This document shows, in pieces, positions 16,410 to 24,373 of a stretch of 64,000 bases of DNA. This stretch comes from Fundidesulfovibrio putealis DSM 16056. Lineage in GTDB: Bacteria; Desulfobacterota; Desulfovibrionia; Desulfovibrionales; Desulfovibrionaceae. Location: NCBI RefSeq assembly GCF_000429325.1, contig NZ_AUBQ01000016.1:1-64000 (forward strand), in the 5' to 3' direction. The translations under genes were made by a program, and so were the position numbers. Within the stretch, counting starts at the first letter, position 1; each line of letters begins with the position of its first letter. The notes beneath the pieces were generated by a model. That model made no database searches. It worked only from the letters and a program-made list of their open reading frames with translations, and was not told where the DNA came from.

Positions 16410-16514
16410 ATGTCTGACAAACAAAGCGGAAAGATCGGATGGGCTTTGCTTTGGATTTTGGGTGTTCCTTTGCCAATCCTTTTTGTGGTGTATCTCTTGC
16501 GCGGGTGTTCCTAG
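16410..16514 (+). CDS. 34-residue membrane peptide
   Basis: ATG 16410 to TAG 16514 encodes MSDKQSGKIGWALLWILGVP and then PILFVVYLLRGCS: a short charged N-terminus, one membrane helix with a central Gly-x-Pro-x-Pro, and a C-terminal Arg-Gly-Cys-Ser. GAGG lies shortly upstream. The composition and ending (LLRGC) resemble small single-helix proteins found in many proteobacteria, but I cannot name a family with certainty. A terminator follows 70 bases later. Confidence 0.65.
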   Translation: MSDKQSGKIGWALLWILGVPLPILFVVYLLRGCS

Positions 16515-16587
16515 GAGGACCTCGTGCCGCTTTCCCCGTCGGCGTGTGGGAGAGCAACACTCGTGCTGTCGAGTGATTACCATAGGA

Positions 16588-16615
16588 GAGGCCGGGGGCT
16601 TTCGCCCCCGGCCTC
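16588..16615 (+). terminator. Terminator after the small membrane protein
   Basis: Perfect 12-base arms GAGGCCGGGGGC and GCCCCCGGCCTC enclose TTTC and are followed by TTC. It lies between the plus-strand small gene and the minus-strand gene ending at 16668 and may act in both directions. Confidence 0.75.
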
Positions 16616-16667
16616 TTCATGTCTGTTTTCGCTTACGAACGCTCCCGGCAAATGCCGCATCTCTGGC

Positions 16668-16952
16668 CTATTTTTCCCACTCCCTGCGGCGTCTGGCCAT
16701 CTCGGCCTTCAGCCGGGACACCGTGCGCTCATAGCCGCCGGGGTGATGGGGCTTCAGGCACTTCGTGCAGTCCTTGATGGGACCGAGCATGTCGTAATCG
16801 CCCTCGCAGTCCTCCAGGAAGTACAGGGGGCAGTAGCAGAACAGGCAGTTGAAAACGTCCGTATCCGCGCCGGGATGGCAGGGAAAGTACTTGCAGGCCC
16901 GGTTCTGGTAGAAAGCGTGGGACGCCTCCTGGCATGCGGATTGCTTATCCAT
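16668..16952 (-). CDS. Cysteine-rich small domain protein
   Basis: The 94-residue protein matches the 'cysteine-rich small domain' family (PF04071): CKYFPCHPGADT, then FNCLFCYCPLYFLEDC, then KDCTKCLKPHHPGGY. The nine or so cysteines probably bind zinc or an iron-sulfur cluster. The family is often found near cobamide or metal-enzyme genes, but its function is not established. It is divergent from the gene at 16985, with a 32-base gap. Confidence 0.85.
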   Translation of the reverse strand: MDKQSACQEASHAFYQNRACKYFPCHPGADTDVFNCLFCYCPLYFLEDCEGDYDMLGPIKDCTKCLKPHHPGGYERTVSRLKAEMARRRREWEK

Positions 16953-16984
16953 GATGCAGACTCTTCTTCCAAGGGGTTAACGTC

Positions 16985-18190
16985 ATGGTTATGACGCCGC
17001 AGAATATCGCCGCCGCCCTGGCGGCAAGGCCGGAAGTGACGAGGCTCGGCGCTTCCCGGCTGTCGCAGGACCAGGGCGCGTTCAAGACCATGCTCACCAG
17101 CGAACTGGGTGTAAGCCAGGAGGTTCTGCGGGGCAAGGGCAAGGACGCGCTGTCGCTGCTCAAGCAGAATTCTCCCACAACGCCCGGATTCCAGGACGCT
17201 CAAGCAACCGTCGGGAAAGGCGCGTCCGGGGCCATGCAGGCCCTGATGCGCGAGCAGGCCAAGGCTCAGAATCAGTCCCAGTCCCAGACCCAGAACCAGG
17301 CCCAGGCCAAAAGCACCGCTCCGGTGCGCACGGGCGAGGTGCGCGGCAAGATCGCCTCCAACGAGGCGCGCGGGGTGATCAACCTGAACGCCCGCCACTC
17401 CGAGGACCTGGGCCACCTGCCCGGAAACTCCAGCAAGACGGGGCTCCCCGCAGGATTCACCAAGGCCGAGGAGGACCTCCTGTTCGCAGCAGCTGCAGCC
17501 GAGTCCAAGTTCCTGGCGGCCAAGCGCCAGTCCGTGCTGGCCCGCGACGACGCCAAGTACGAGCGTTCCGATAAGATCGGCATCCTGTCTGCGGCATACG
17601 AGTCGCGCGGGGCCATCGACGCCATCGGCTACGACGGCCGGGGCGGCACCTCCTACGGCACCTACCAGATCGCCTCGGGCGTGGGCACCATGAGCCGCTT
17701 CCTGAACTATCTGGAGGCCAAGGCCCCGGATCTGGCCGCACGCCTGTCCACCTCCGGCCCGGCCAACACCGGCGGCCGCGAAGGCGCCATGGCCAACGAG
17801 TGGAAGAACATCGCCTCCCAGCATCCCAAGCGCTTCGAGGCCCTGCAGCACGAGTTCATCGGCGACACCCACTATCAGCCCGCGCTCAAATCCGTCACCC
17901 TGTCCACCGGGGAGGACCTGTCCAAGCGCTCCCAGGCCGTGCGCGAGGTGCTCTGGAGCACCGCCGTGCAGCACGGGCCGAACGGCGCGGCGGACATCTT
18001 CACCTCCGCCGTGGAGAAGCTCCAGGCCAAGGGGCAGGAGAAGTCCGACAAGGCCCTCATCGAGGAAGTCTACGCCCAGCGCATGACCCAGTTCGCCGGG
18101 AGGGGACGCCTGCGCGTCGCCGTGACCACCCGTCTTGCCGACGAGAAAGAGTCCGCCCTGGCCATGCTCGGCGGCAGAAGCCTGAGCTGA
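16985..18190 (+). CDS. Putative peptidoglycan hydrolase-like protein with Gln-rich linker
   Basis: The 401-residue protein has an N-terminal disordered half with a low-complexity Gln/Ser/Ala stretch (about 88-105), then a globular part with the motif AYESRGAIDAIGYDGRGGTS followed by YGTYQI. This resembles lysozyme-like or phage-tail murein hydrolase folds, in which Glu before Ser-Arg-Gly would be catalytic. No signal peptide is visible, so export would need a dedicated route such as a flagellar, type VI or phage path. The assignment is tentative. Confidence 0.55.
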   Translation: MVMTPQNIAAALAARPEVTRLGASRLSQDQGAFKTMLTSELGVSQEVLRGKGKDALSLLKQNSPTTPGFQDAQATVGKGASGAMQALMREQAKAQNQSQSQTQNQAQAKSTAPVRTGEVRGKIASNEARGVINLNARHSEDLGHLPGNSSKTGLPAGFTKAEEDLLFAAAAAESKFLAAKRQSVLARDDAKYERSDKIGILSAAYESRGAIDAIGYDGRGGTSYGTYQIASGVGTMSRFLNYLEAKAPDLAARLSTSGPANTGGREGAMANEWKNIASQHPKRFEALQHEFIGDTHYQPALKSVTLSTGEDLSKRSQAVREVLWSTAVQHGPNGAADIFTSAVEKLQAKGQEKSDKALIEEVYAQRMTQFAGRGRLRVAVTTRLADEKESALAMLGGRSLS

Positions 18191-18370
18191 TCCTTTTCCT
18201 TCTTCCCCGACTGTCCGCCCATGGGCGGGCTGCCGCGCAGGCGCTTGCGGCGTAGGCCTGCGTTGCCGCAGCGCCAGCAACGCAGCGGTGCGCTCTTTCT
18301 TCAAGCCCGCGCTTGCCACGCGGATGCCCTGCGGCTATCACTGTCCCATACGGTTGAACGGGAGGAGAGC

Positions 18371-19048
18371 GTGGCAGGACTGATCCGTTGTGTTCTGATG
18401 ATTGTGATGGTCGCGGTTTTTGCCGTGCCGTGTCTGGCGGCATCCAAGGCCAGGATATCCCCGCTTTCCAAGGGGTTCGGCTCCGTCTCCTGGGGCGAGG
18501 ACGTGAGCAAGCGCAAGGATTTTCTGAAGCTGCGCTCCGAAGACGGCGTGGACTACTTCGTGAGCCTGCGCGAAACCTACGACATGCAGGGCTACGGCAA
18601 GCCCACCGTGTTCTACGGACAGTCCGGCGGCAGGCTCTATGCCGCTCACCTGCGCCTGAGGGAAGACGCCTCCTACGACAAGCTGGCGGGCGAGCTCAGC
18701 CGCCTGTACGGTCCCGGCAAGAAAATGCGCGAGGGCGACACCTCCGTGATGCGTTGGAAGACCGGACCCGTGCGCGTGAAGCTCAAGAAGGACCCGGCGG
18801 GCGGTGTGAAGCTCTCCTTCTACTACCAGCCCGTGGCCGTCACCCTGTCCATGATCCAGCGCGAGGCCGAACCCGTCTCCGATGAACTGACGCGGCTTCT
18901 GCCCTCGGGCGACACCCCCATGGCCGTTCCCACGGGGGCCTTGCCGCCCAAGCAGGAGGATTACGTGGGCATCGACGTGCTGAAATACCTTCGCGAGGGC
19001 AGCCAGCTCCTGAAGCTGGACCTTCCCAAGACCCGCCCCGCCCAGTAA
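18371..19048 (+). CDS. Exported protein of unknown function
   Basis: GTG 18371, preceded by GGGAGGAGAGC, starts a product with a clear signal peptide (MAGLIRCVLMIVMVAVFAVP, cleavage after CLAA). The mature 200 residues contain a repeated-strand region (SLRETYDMQGYGKPTVFYGQ) suggestive of a small periplasmic beta domain that tests whether a calcium-type or lipid ligand is present; that last point is only a guess. The longer open frame upstream is not used. Function unknown. Confidence 0.65.
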   Translation: MAGLIRCVLMIVMVAVFAVPCLAASKARISPLSKGFGSVSWGEDVSKRKDFLKLRSEDGVDYFVSLRETYDMQGYGKPTVFYGQSGGRLYAAHLRLREDASYDKLAGELSRLYGPGKKMREGDTSVMRWKTGPVRVKLKKDPAGGVKLSFYYQPVAVTLSMIQREAEPVSDELTRLLPSGDTPMAVPTGALPPKQEDYVGIDVLKYLREGSQLLKLDLPKTRPAQ

Positions 19049-19190
19049 GCAGGATGGCTGGCAGTCTGGCAGGCAGGCGCGACCAGGGGCTATTGGCCGG
19101 AGGATGCTCGTGTGCCTTCTCTGTGTTGCAGGTGATGTCCTGATTGTGGCCGGAGATATGAGAAAGCTTGGGGCGTGTGGTCGGGGGAGA

Positions 19191-19242
19191 AGCCTCCGGC
19201 GGCCAAAGGGGCGAGCCCCTCTGGACACCCTTATTGGCTCTG
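19191..19242 (+). repeat. Dispersed palindromic repeat, copy 1
   Basis: AGCCTCCGGCGGCCAAAGGG, GCGAGCCCCT and TTATTGGCTCTG in series match, in opposite orientation, the copies at 28114-28167 and 61528-61581. The core is an imperfect CCAAAGGGG...CCCCTCTGG hairpin here and a perfect one in the other two copies. Confidence 0.8.
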
Positions 19243-19312
19243 TGGTCCGGCGGGTTGTGAAGAGCGTGCGATTGCAGGTGTGAGGCGGGAAGAGTCTCCC
19301 CGAAATATTGAG

Positions 19313-19343
19313 AGCGCGGCGTCCCTGGGGACGCCGCGCTTTT
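19313..19343 (+). terminator. Strong hairpin terminator
   Basis: Arms AGCGCGGCGTCC and GGACGCCGCGCT (12 bases, perfect) enclose CTGG and are followed by TTTT on the plus strand. It lies between convergent genes ending at 19048 and 19371. Confidence 0.75.
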
Positions 19344-19370
19344 GCGTTGGAGGAGAAGGCGGGGAGGAGG

Positions 19371-20903
19371 CTATTCCTGGGCGGTCTTCACCACGCCAAG
19401 CTTGCCGAGAATCTCACCCAGCTTGGCCTGCACGTTCTGGGTGGCCTTGGCCACCAGCGTCATGTTCACCAGGGTCACCGCCTCCACCTTGAACTCCTGC
19501 CTGTTCCACAGGGCCAGCAGCCCGTGCGTCAGGTGCGGCTCCATGTTGGAGAGCTGGGTGGCCTCGGCCAGCTCCTGGGGGGACTTGGCCTTGAAGTAGA
19601 GCCACTCCGGGGTGGAGGGGTCCTCCTCGAAAAAGAGCTTCTGGCGGATTCGGTTGAACCCCTTGGCTGCCAGGGCGTCCAGGTCGGAGCGCGATGCCCG
19701 GCGCTGCCGCAGGCACTTCACCTGCACCTTGGCCCCCTCGCTCTCCGTCTTGTCGGTTAGCAGGCGGCACAGGGCGAACTCCAGCATCAGCGTGTGGGCC
19801 ACGGCCAGGGAGGCGGGGTCCAGCGCTCCGGCCATGGTCAGGATTCTCTCCTGTTCGCGTGCGGTGAAGTTCTGGATGGCCTTGCCCAGGTCCTCGCGGG
19901 TGATGCCAAGGGCCAGGGCCGCGCCCGCAGCCATGGCCACCATCTGGTTCCGGAGGAACTCCTTGCGGGCCGAGGCGCGCTGCGCCGTAAGCTTCGGGTC
20001 CTCATCCGCCGGATGGCCTTCTTCGGGCTCCAGGGGGAGGCCGTCCACGAACACGCTCACGAAGCGCCCGGCCTCCGGATCAAGCGACGCCACCAGCGCC
20101 AGGGCCTCGTAGTCCTGCCGGGGCGACTTTGAGGGGAGCAACGGCTTGTCCAGGCCGGGCAGCAGGGCAGTGAGGGCCGCGGCGGCCTTCATGGCCATGG
20201 GGTCGGTCCGTGCCGCCTCCACGGTGGACTGGAGGCGGGTCTTGTCGATCTCCTTGTCCGTTCCGGGCATCTCGGCCAGCATGGCGTCCAAAGGAAAGCG
20301 CACGGCCACGAAGGCGCCGTCGCGGCTCAGCTTGAACTGCTGCTTGTTAAGCATCTCGGCGAAGCTCTTGTCGATGAAGCCGAAGACGAAGCGATCCAGC
20401 AAGGCCTTCCAGTAGTTGTCGTCGGAGAAACCGGCGTGGGAAATTTCGTCGATGTCGGCCAGGGCGCTTTCGCCGAAGCGCTTGAGGATCACGTCGTTGA
20501 AGTCGTCGCGGATGAGCCCGGAGAAGATGATGTAGCCTTGCAGGCATTTGGACAGCAGGCTCTCCAGGTTCAGGAGCTGGTCCAGCAGGGCGGACGCCTG
20601 GGCCGTGGCCCCGGTGCGGGCCGCGACCTCGTACTGGTTCAGCACCACCAGGAACTGCGACGCCCACTCGCGGTAGAGCGTGTGGGCGAGCAGGGGTTCG
20701 GCGCGCGACACGATGGTGGCCGTCAGATGCTGTTGGTCGGCCTCCAGGGCGGGCGATTCGGCCAGGCGTTCCCGGTTGGCCTGGAGCACCGCCAGGAGCA
20801 GCTCCCTCTCCAGCACCTCGCGTCGGGGGGAGGATGTCTCCTTGAGGCGACGCAGCGACGCCAGGTAGCTTTCGATGCGGGCAGTGGAGTCGTCTTGGCT
20901 CAT
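19371..20903 (-). CDS. Conserved hypothetical protein, 510 residues
   Basis: ATG 20903 (MSQDDSTARIESYLASLRRL) starts a soluble, helix-rich protein with no signal peptide or membrane segment. The first 130 residues look like a helical bundle; a middle segment (FNDVILKRFGESALADIDEI) and a late one (TPEWLYFKAKSPQELAEATQ) are the least repetitive parts. I do not recognise a catalytic motif or family. It stands alone, separated from the MFS gene by 73 bases that contain its promoter region. Confidence 0.65.
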   Translation of the reverse strand: MSQDDSTARIESYLASLRRLKETSSPRREVLERELLLAVLQANRERLAESPALEADQQHLTATIVSRAEPLLAHTLYREWASQFLVVLNQYEVAARTGATAQASALLDQLLNLESLLSKCLQGYIIFSGLIRDDFNDVILKRFGESALADIDEISHAGFSDDNYWKALLDRFVFGFIDKSFAEMLNKQQFKLSRDGAFVAVRFPLDAMLAEMPGTDKEIDKTRLQSTVEAARTDPMAMKAAAALTALLPGLDKPLLPSKSPRQDYEALALVASLDPEAGRFVSVFVDGLPLEPEEGHPADEDPKLTAQRASARKEFLRNQMVAMAAGAALALGITREDLGKAIQNFTAREQERILTMAGALDPASLAVAHTLMLEFALCRLLTDKTESEGAKVQVKCLRQRRASRSDLDALAAKGFNRIRQKLFFEEDPSTPEWLYFKAKSPQELAEATQLSNMEPHLTHGLLALWNRQEFKVEAVTLVNMTLVAKATQNVQAKLGEILGKLGVVKTAQE

Positions 20904-20976
20904 TGTTGATACCTTCGTGCCTCGTCCTGAAAATGGGACAGGCCGAGCGTACAGCAAAAATAGTTGAAAAAAAAGC

Positions 20977-22398
20977 CTATCCCGCTGACGGCGGGCGCGC
21001 TCTCCAGGGCCGGGCCAGGGAGACAGCCGCAGCCCCCAGCGCCAGACCGGCTGCGCAGACCAGGGAAGCGTCGAACCCGGCGAGGAACGCGGCCTGATCG
21101 CTCAATCCGGCGGCAACGGCGCGGTGGTTCCAGGCCTCGTACACGGCGGTGGAAACCGCGATGCCGCTGGCCATGCCCAATGTGCGCACCAGGGCCATCA
21201 CCGCACCGGCCACGCCGCTCTTGGCCCTTGGCGCGCTGCCAAGCACCGCGTTGTTGTTGGGCGAGACGAAGATGCCGAAACCGAGCCCCAGCACGGCCTG
21301 GCCCAGGGCCATGCGCAGCATGCCGGAGGAGGCGGTCAAAAGCGTCTGGGAATAAAGACCGGCTGCGGCCACGGCCATGCCCACACCTGTAAGCAGCGCG
21401 TGGCTGATCTTTTCGGAGAGATACCCGCTCACCGGAGCGGCGAAGGCCATGGTCAGGGGCATCACCGCCAGCACCAGCCCGGCGTCGCGGGAGCTTAAGC
21501 CCCCCACGTGCACCAGGAAAAAGGGCAGCATCAGCGCGTTGCCCAGAAGCGCCATGAAGCACAGGAGCGAGGCCAGGTTGCCCACGGCCAGACCCCGGAT
21601 GCGAAACAGCGACAGGTCCACCACGGGATGGCGCACGCGGGACTGGCGGCGCAGGAACAACCACAGCGATACGAAAGCCGCGCCCTCGCAGGCCAGGGTT
21701 CCGGGGAATCCCCAGCCCCAGCGTCCGCCGTGGGTGATGGCCGTCAGCAGGAAAATGATGCCTACCGCGTACTGCACGGCTCCGGTCAGGTCGAAGCTGT
21801 CGGCGCTTTGTTTGCGGTCGTCGGGCAGGATGCGCTGCACCAGGAACATGCCCAGGATGCCGATTGGCACGTTGACGTAGAAGATCGACGGCCAGCCAAG
21901 CCAGCCCACCAGGAGTCCGCCAAGCGCCGGCCCGGCCAGCGAGCCAAGCGACACCACCATGCCGATCATCCCCAGGGCGCGGCCCCGCTTGGGACCGGGG
22001 AAGCTCATGACCACGATGGCCGGGCCGTTGGCCATGAGCAGCGCTCCGCCCACGGCCTGGCAGGCGCGCCCGACGATCAGCCACCACATGCCCGGCGCGG
22101 CCCCGCACAGCGCAGACGACAGCGTGAACAGGAAAAACCCCATGCGGTATTTGGCCTTGCGCCCGTTCATGTCGCCCAGGCGGCCGAAGGCGGGCAGCAG
22201 GCAGGCGATGGACAGCAGATAAATGGTGATTACCCATTGGGCGAAGGGCAGATCCGCCCCGAACTGCGCGGCAATGGTGGGAAGGGCCACGTTCACGATG
22301 CCGCCGTCGAGGGTGGCCATGAACGTGCCGGTGGCCGCCACGCCCATGCAGGCCCAGGGTCTGGCGGCGAATGGATTGTCGGGGTGTTCTTGTTTCAT
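20977..22398 (-). CDS. MFS drug exporter, DHA2 (EmrB/QacA-like) family
   Basis: The 473-residue protein has about 14 membrane helices. The family signatures are visible: FMATLDGGIVNVALPTIAAQ in helix 1, GRLGDMNGRKAKYR as motif A in the first loop, and GPALGGLLVGWLGWPSIFYV as motif C. It exports toxic or amphiphilic compounds by proton antiport in the inner membrane. It is divergent from a TetR-type regulator across a 92-base gap with a near-palindrome, so it is probably controlled by that regulator. Confidence 0.9.
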   Translation of the reverse strand: MKQEHPDNPFAARPWACMGVAATGTFMATLDGGIVNVALPTIAAQFGADLPFAQWVITIYLLSIACLLPAFGRLGDMNGRKAKYRMGFFLFTLSSALCGAAPGMWWLIVGRACQAVGGALLMANGPAIVVMSFPGPKRGRALGMIGMVVSLGSLAGPALGGLLVGWLGWPSIFYVNVPIGILGMFLVQRILPDDRKQSADSFDLTGAVQYAVGIIFLLTAITHGGRWGWGFPGTLACEGAAFVSLWLFLRRQSRVRHPVVDLSLFRIRGLAVGNLASLLCFMALLGNALMLPFFLVHVGGLSSRDAGLVLAVMPLTMAFAAPVSGYLSEKISHALLTGVGMAVAAAGLYSQTLLTASSGMLRMALGQAVLGLGFGIFVSPNNNAVLGSAPRAKSGVAGAVMALVRTLGMASGIAVSTAVYEAWNHRAVAAGLSDQAAFLAGFDASLVCAAGLALGAAAVSLARPWRARPPSAG

Positions 22399-22447
22399 TT
22401 CAGTACTGTCACAGAGCGGGGGTCATACGCCTTTTGACAGGTTCAGG

Positions 22448-22470
22448 CAATCGGGCTAAACGCCTGATTG
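22448..22470. promoter_or_regulatory. Candidate TetR-family operator
   Basis: CAATCGGGC-TAAAC-GCCTGATTG is a 9-base inverted repeat with one mismatch, in the gap between the divergent MFS and TetR genes and 20 bases before the TetR start. This is the expected place and form for an autoregulated TetR operator. Confidence 0.5.
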
Positions 22471-22490
22471 AAACGCTTGTTTGAGGACTT

Positions 22491-23186
22491 ATGCTGCAAC
22501 CGGATCAGGACGAAACAAAGCTCAGGCTTCTGAACGCCGCGGGCGAGGTCTTTTCCGAAAAAGGCTTCCAGGCGGGCACGATCCGGGAGATTTGCGCCAA
22601 GGCCGGGGCCAACGTGGCCTCGGTGAATTATCATTTCGGCGGCAAGAGCGGCCTGTATGACGCCCTGTTGGAGCACTGTCATCAGGAGGGCCTGCGCCGC
22701 CATCCCCCCACTGTAGGAATCCCCGAAGACCTGAGCGGCAGGCCCATGGCCGTGGAGGCCCTGGCGGCCTACGTCCGTTCCTTCCTGAAGCGGACTTTGG
22801 GGGCGGACGGCCCCGGCTGGAGCACCCGTTTGATGGCCAAGGAGATGGGCAATCCCTCTCCGGCCCTGGAGCGCATGGTGCAGTCGTCCATCCGCCCCAA
22901 CTTGGAGCGGCTCATGGCCGCAGTGTGCACCCTGCTGGGGGAGGGAGCCACCGAGCAGGACGTGCGCCACTGCGCGCTGTCGGTGGTCGGGCAGTGCCAG
23001 CATTATTACCGGGCACGGGCGGCGATAGAAATTTTGTTTCCGGATGTAACCTGGGACGAGCAAGGCATCGACATACTGGCTTGCCACATCGTGCGATTCA
23101 GTCTGGCGGCGATCCGTGGCTATCGCGAGGCAGGGCTGGGCGGAACGGCAGAGCAGCAAATACGGGAAGGACAGGAAGGGCAATGA
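22491..23186 (+). CDS. TetR-family regulator (CecR/YbiH-like)
   Basis: The 231-residue protein has an N-terminal TetR HTH (LLNAAGEVFSEKGFQAGTIR to VASVNYHFGGKSGLYDALLE) and a C-terminal DUF1956-like domain (LMAKEMGNPSPALERMVQSS) typical of CecR/YbiH. Members repress nearby efflux and membrane-fusion genes. Its stop overlaps the start of the RND adaptor gene (ATGA), so regulator and pump are one operon, and the MFS exporter is divergent. Confidence 0.9.
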   Translation: MLQPDQDETKLRLLNAAGEVFSEKGFQAGTIREICAKAGANVASVNYHFGGKSGLYDALLEHCHQEGLRRHPPTVGIPEDLSGRPMAVEALAAYVRSFLKRTLGADGPGWSTRLMAKEMGNPSPALERMVQSSIRPNLERLMAAVCTLLGEGATEQDVRHCALSVVGQCQHYYRARAAIEILFPDVTWDEQGIDILACHIVRFSLAAIRGYREAGLGGTAEQQIREGQEGQ

Positions 23187-24373
23187 TGAAGTGTCTTAAT
23201 ATCTGGTTTCTGGCGTGCGTGCTTCTCGCGTCGGCCCTGCTGGCGGGCTGCTCGGACGACAAGAAAAAACAGACTCAGGCCAAACGGCCCGTGCCCGTGA
23301 GCGTCGCCAAGGTCGAGTCGGGCTCCATTCCCGTACAGATAACCGCAGTTGGCAACGTGGAGCCCTACCGCAGCGTGGCGCTGCGCTCCCAGGTGGGCGG
23401 ACTGATCGTGGAACAGCGCGTGCGCGACGGCCAGGAAGTCGCGGCCGGAGAGGTGCTCTTCGTGCTGGACCCGCGCCCGTTCCAGGCCGCGCTTAAGGAG
23501 GCCCAGGGCAAGCTCGAGCGCGACCAGGCCCTGCTGAAGAAGGCCGAGGACGACTTTGCCCGCTACACCGGACTCAAGCAGAAGGACGTGGTCAGCCAGC
23601 AGCAGTTCGACCAGTCCCAGACCGACGCCAAGAGCCTGCGCGCCTCCATCAAGCTCTCCGAGGCTTCAATCGAGCAGGCCAGGCTCCAGCTGGAGTACTC
23701 GGTGATGAAAGCGCCCTTCGCGGGGCGCGTGGGCGGCGTGCTTGTGAACCTGGGCAACGTCATAAAGGCCAACGACGACCGCAACCTGCTGGTGATAAAC
23801 CAGATCCAGCCCGTGTACGTGAGCTTCTCCGTGCCGGAACAGTTCCTGCCGGACGTGGCCGCCCGCATGGGCAAGGCCCCGCTGGAAGTGACCGTGTCCC
23901 TGGCCGGGACCGGGGCCGTCACCGACGCGGAGGTAGAAAAGGGCGAACTTGCCTCGGTGGACAACGCCGTGGACCGCTCCACCGGCACCATCCGCCTGAA
24001 GGGCCTGTTCAAGAATACGGAAAAGCGCCTCTGGCCTGGACAGTTCGCCAAGGTGGCCCTGAACCTGGACAACCGCAACAATGTGATCACCGTGCCGGGC
24101 GCCGCAGTGCAGCAGGGCCTGCAGGGCAGCTTCGTCTATGTGGTCAACGCCCAGAACCAGGCCGAGTTCCGTATTGTGGAGACCGGGGCCAACGTGGGTG
24201 AGAGGATCATCATCGTCAAGGGCGTCTCGCCCGGAGAGACCGTGGTCACGGACGGCCACGTGAGGCTCGCGCCCAACTCCCTGGTGGAGGTGAAGGGCGG
24301 GCCGCAGGCCTCCGGGACCAAGACCGCCGACGCCAAAAGTCCCGAAGCCGCCGCCGGGGAGAAGAAGCAGTGA
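23183..24373 (+). CDS. RND efflux membrane-fusion lipoprotein (AcrA/MdtA-like)
   Basis: The 396-residue protein has a lipoprotein signal (LASALLAGC), then the adaptor order: a biotinyl-lipoyl-like strand set (VGNVEPYRSVALRSQVGGLI), an alpha hairpin (about 100-170) and a beta barrel (SRVGGVLV-type region). It links the inner-membrane RND pump to an outer-membrane channel. It overlaps both neighbours by 4 bases. No TolC-like gene is in the window, so the channel must be encoded elsewhere. Confidence 0.93.
   Translation: MMKCLNIWFLACVLLASALLAGCSDDKKKQTQAKRPVPVSVAKVESGSIPVQITAVGNVEPYRSVALRSQVGGLIVEQRVRDGQEVAAGEVLFVLDPRPFQAALKEAQGKLERDQALLKKAEDDFARYTGLKQKDVVSQQQFDQSQTDAKSLRASIKLSEASIEQARLQLEYSVMKAPFAGRVGGVLVNLGNVIKANDDRNLLVINQIQPVYVSFSVPEQFLPDVAARMGKAPLEVTVSLAGTGAVTDAEVEKGELASVDNAVDRSTGTIRLKGLFKNTEKRLWPGQFAKVALNLDNRNNVITVPGAAVQQGLQGSFVYVVNAQNQAEFRIVETGANVGERIIIVKGVSPGETVVTDGHVRLAPNSLVEVKGGPQASGTKTADAKSPEAAAGEKKQ

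Noticed and set aside
15971-16420. 149-residue minus-strand open frame
   Set aside because: Low-complexity content without a ribosome site, and it covers the promoter side of the 34-residue gene.
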